DNA of 64,000 bases from Ruminococcaceae bacterium UBA1405 (GTDB taxonomy: Bacteria > Bacillota > Clostridia > Oscillospirales > Ruminococcaceae): contig DBQB01000061.1 of NCBI GenBank assembly GCA_002305685.1, forward strand, positions 15,123 to 79,122, read 5' to 3'. A model generated the notes under the pieces. It worked only from the letters and a program-made list of their open reading frames with translations, ran no database searches and was not told the DNA's origin. The position numbers were made by a program, and so were the translations under genes. This document shows, one piece after another, positions 61,974 through 64,000 of this stretch; position 1 is the first letter of the stretch, and each line of letters starts with the position of its first letter.

Positions 61974-62834
61974 TTAAAAACAGTTGATAAATCCCATATT
62001 TCGAATATTTTCTATACTAATACGAATGCTTTCAAATGGATCCAAATCATAGGAAGTATCTTGTTCAATAGGCATATATTTTACGCCTGTTTGAATGCAG
62101 GTATCGATAATGGCCGGAATATTTAGATTGCCGGTGCCGATTTCTGCAAATTGTACCACCTGTTTGCGCAAGACTTTCGGAGAACGTTCGGTACCTAAAA
62201 CACCTTCTTGCGGCATCACAATACGGTAATCTTTCAGATGAACCAAATCTGCCCGTCCCTCTAATTTTTGAATCCAGTGGATGGGATCTTGACCGCCAAA
62301 CTGTAACCAATGGGTATCCAATTCAAAGCCTACATAGCGTGGATCTGTATTTTGTTCTAACAATTCTAAGCCGTAAATCCCTTGATATTTCTGAAATTCA
62401 AATTCATGATGATGGTGATACAATTTTATTCCATAATGAGATAGCTTCTCACCATATATATTCAGTCGTTGCGCATAACGCAGATGCCCTTCTTTGTTTC
62501 CGTAAGCCCAGTAAGGTAACATGCCTATGCGCAGATATTTACAACCGAATCGGTTGGCGTATTCAGCCATTTCGTCTAAGTTTTCTTGTAAATTGAGAAC
62601 ATCATCGTTGGGACTGGTAGGTTCCAGACCTACATTCATGACGCAGATGTGAAGTCCTAATTGATGACATAAAGTCTCAATTTCCGGCACAGTATCTCGA
62701 TTGACAGGAACTTTAGAGAGTTCAACCTCTTTTACTCCGATTTGATGGAGAAAGTTCATAACTCTTGCGTATCCCTCGTCTTTGACTACTTTACTAAATA
62801 CGATGGTCTGTACTGCTACTTTTGGGTATTCCAT
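61974..62834 (-). CDS. Sugar phosphate isomerase/epimerase (second TIM-barrel member)
   Basis: 286 residues, ATG after AAAAGGAAGTG. A TIM-barrel of the xylose-isomerase-like type: VKEVELSKVPVN, KYLRIGMLPYWAYG, KLYHHHHEFEF with metal-binding His/Glu, GFELDTHWLQFGG (Glu, Asp, His) and VHLKDYRI. The metal residues appear complete. It lies 32 bp after the SDR gene on the same strand and is the last gene before a terminator; with the VOC gene they form a small catabolic operon. Lower GC than the rest of the window. The substrate (sugar, inositol or derived ketose) is unknown. Confidence 0.88.
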   Translation of the reverse strand: MEYPKVAVQTIVFSKVVKDEGYARVMNFLHQIGVKEVELSKVPVNRDTVPEIETLCHQLGLHICVMNVGLEPTSPNDDVLNLQENLDEMAEYANRFGCKYLRIGMLPYWAYGNKEGHLRYAQRLNIYGEKLSHYGIKLYHHHHEFEFQKYQGIYGLELLEQNTDPRYVGFELDTHWLQFGGQDPIHWIQKLEGRADLVHLKDYRIVMPQEGVLGTERSPKVLRKQVVQFAEIGTGNLNIPAIIDTCIQTGVKYMPIEQDTSYDLDPFESIRISIENIRNMGFINCF

Positions 62835-62866
62835 ATTGCCACTTCCTTTTCAATAGAATGATCGGT

Positions 62867-63613
62867 TTATTTCTTAGGCGGAATGAACCATGGCTCTACT
62901 GTGATATTTCCGATATGGACGTTGTCGTCTAGTTGGAGTAAAAACATCGCGATTTGTGCGATATCTTCTGGTCGAAGCATCTTCTTTTTTCGTTCTTCCG
63001 ATACAGGTTGTGTTTTATGTGACCAGATATTGGTGTTTACGGGTCCGGGGCTAATGGAAGTAACACGAATTCCAGTTCCTTTATACTGCTCTATCAATCC
63101 TTCGGTTACGGCTCGTGCGGCGTATTTGGAGGCAGAATAAGCAATACCACCCCCACTGGATTGAAAGGCGGCGGTTGATAAAATATTGAGAATAAACCCC
63201 TGGTTTTGTTGTTTCATATATGGGATTGTTTGACGTGTACAATATAAAACAGAATTGAGATTGGTATGAAGAATTCGCTCGAACTCTTCACGATGCAGTT
63301 GTTCTAAGTCCATAAAACTATGTTGACTGACCCCGGCACAGTTTATAAGAATATCAATTTGACCAAAACAATTACCAATTTCCGAAATCACTCGTATACA
63401 TTCTTCTTCACGCTCCAAACTTGCGGGAAAAGCGAACATCTTTCCTGGAAATTGTTCGTTTTGCTGATGAGTGATTTTTTGGAGATCTTCGGATGTCCGC
63501 GAAACAGCCGCAACCGTTACTCCATGTTCCAAAAGAGCCTGAGAAATTGCTAGACCAATACCCTTACTGGCTCCAGTGACTACTGCAACCTTTCCTTTTA
63601 AATCAATTTTCAT
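62867..63613 (-). CDS. Short-chain dehydrogenase/reductase
   Basis: 248 residues, ATG after TAGGAGG. Classical SDR: TGASKGIG cofactor loop (residues 14-21), NCAGVSQ, catalytic Ser in ILSTAAFQSSGG, and YSASK with Tyr and Lys, then PGPVNT. NAD(P)-dependent oxidation or reduction of a hydroxyl, probably on the same sugar as its neighbours. A 12-bp hairpin (63634-63645 with 63649-63660) lies between it and the VOC gene and may set their expression ratio. Confidence 0.93.
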   Translation of the reverse strand: MKIDLKGKVAVVTGASKGIGLAISQALLEHGVTVAAVSRTSEDLQKITHQQNEQFPGKMFAFPASLEREEECIRVISEIGNCFGQIDILINCAGVSQHSFMDLEQLHREEFERILHTNLNSVLYCTRQTIPYMKQQNQGFILNILSTAAFQSSGGGIAYSASKYAARAVTEGLIEQYKGTGIRVTSISPGPVNTNIWSHKTQPVSEERKKKMLRPEDIAQIAMFLLQLDDNVHIGNITVEPWFIPPKK

Positions 63614-63692
63614 ATGGTTTCCTCCTAAAGCCAGCGGGAAGCTTTATGAAAGCTCCCCGCCAACTTCGCTGAGAATTATGTTTTTCAATCCC

Positions 63693-64000
63693 CTATTTTA
63701 TATAATCATCCAGCGAACAACGATCCAAAAATTCCAAAATTTCGCCATCTGGGCCAATGACATTCATTACATGAAAGTCTCCCATGCCAGAAACCTTGGG
63801 TTCAGGGCAGATGATACCTTGAGATTCCAGATACTTCTTTGTTTCAAAGCAATCCTTTACACGGAAAGCGATATGACATAACGGCTTTTCAACCTTGGGT
63901 TTACCGATGGAATAAAGGGATTCCAATGTATCTGGTCCAAATTTATAGTAACTCATTACCGAACCAGTTTTACGAAGGTGTAAACGGCAAGTACTTTCCA
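63693..64000 (-). CDS. VOC-family (glyoxalase/dioxygenase-like) protein, 5' truncated by window
   Basis: The frame stays open past the methionine at 63956 to the end of the window (…CRLHLRKTGSVMSYYKFGPD), so the true start is beyond 64000; 102 codons are visible. The region CHIAFRVKDCFETKKYLESQ and VIGPDGEILEFLDRC is a VOC beta-alpha-beta module with the metal-binding Glu at ILEFL. These metalloproteins act as lyases, isomerases or dioxygenases. It heads a minus-strand group with SDR and epimerase genes. Confidence 0.85.
   Translation of the reverse strand, partial: ESTCRLHLRKTGSVMSYYKFGPDTLESLYSIGKPKVEKPLCHIAFRVKDCFETKKYLESQGIICPEPKVSGMGDFHVMNVIGPDGEILEFLDRCSLDDYIK

Noticed and set aside
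1..64000. CRISPR arrays, rRNA genes, replication origin, restriction or other defence clusters
   Set aside because: No regularly spaced repeats, rRNA sequence, DnaA-box cluster or linked defence genes were seen; the SNF2 protein stands alone.

Overview
The window is a chromosomal segment from an anaerobic Gram-positive gut bacterium, most likely a moderately GC-rich member of class Clostridia (Oscillospirales/Ruminococcaceae-like). The signs are the Firmicute block ylxM-ffh-rpsP-khpA, strong GGAGG-type ribosome binding sites with some TTG/GTG starts, consensus TTGACA/TATAAT promoters, an EFR1-type flavodoxin-ferredoxin, a SWIM-SNF2 helicase, and many plant-glycan enzymes. The species assignment is inference.

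Layout. 1-20252: end of a polysaccharide flippase gene, an uncharacterised glycosidase-like protein, a SNF2 helicase, a sugar epimerase, an M14 carboxypeptidase, a MalY/PatB C-S lyase, an esterase, a purine module (NCS2 permease plus adenine deaminase), an EFR1 protein, a MATE exporter, a HAD phosphatase, a YcxB-like protein and a metallophosphoesterase homologue that has lost its metal ligands. 20253-21672: no ordinary gene; instead a promoter-to-terminator unit of about 870 nt without a usable reading frame (candidate large structured RNA), then a 31-codon gene with its own promoter and terminator. 21933-29418: glycan cluster (Gfo/Idh/MocA oxidoreductase, large GH106-like hydrolase, GH4 NAD-dependent glycosidase) and a second MATE exporter. 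29431-34850: accessory island with a LexA-like S24 repressor, divergent promoters with a LexA-box-like operator, phage regulator, small and large terminase genes, a serine recombinase, and an AT-rich secreted SH3/Ig/cysteine-peptidase-like protein.

35018-41278: ZIP metal transporter, xylulokinase, glucose-6-phosphate isomerase, an orphan P-loop protein, two fused insertion-sequence remnants, a candidate type I toxin-antitoxin locus and tRNA-Gly(CCC). 41279-50315: a lipoprotein, GH105, threonine deaminase, a radical SAM activase-like protein, GH51 arabinofuranosidase, an S9 peptidase and a second lipoprotein. 50486-53071: ylxM-ffh-rpsP-khpA, ending at a terminator without rimM-trmD-rplS. 53129-60455: Nudix hydrolase, a second S9 peptidase on the opposite strand, and a four-gene oligopeptide/dipeptide ABC transporter operon without a binding protein. 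60510-64000: secondary alcohol dehydrogenase, then a lower-GC epimerase/SDR/VOC group running off the end.

Together the genes suit life on plant cell-wall sugars (pectic rhamnose/arabinose/xylose side chains: GH105, GH51, GH106-like, xylulokinase, Pgi) and peptides (two S9 peptidases, M14, Opp/Dpp permease). The two S9 genes form an inverted pair around the SRP/ribosomal block. The least ordinary parts are the putative large RNA with its neighbouring microprotein, the toxin-antitoxin candidate at 40.5-40.8 kb, and the decayed phage island.
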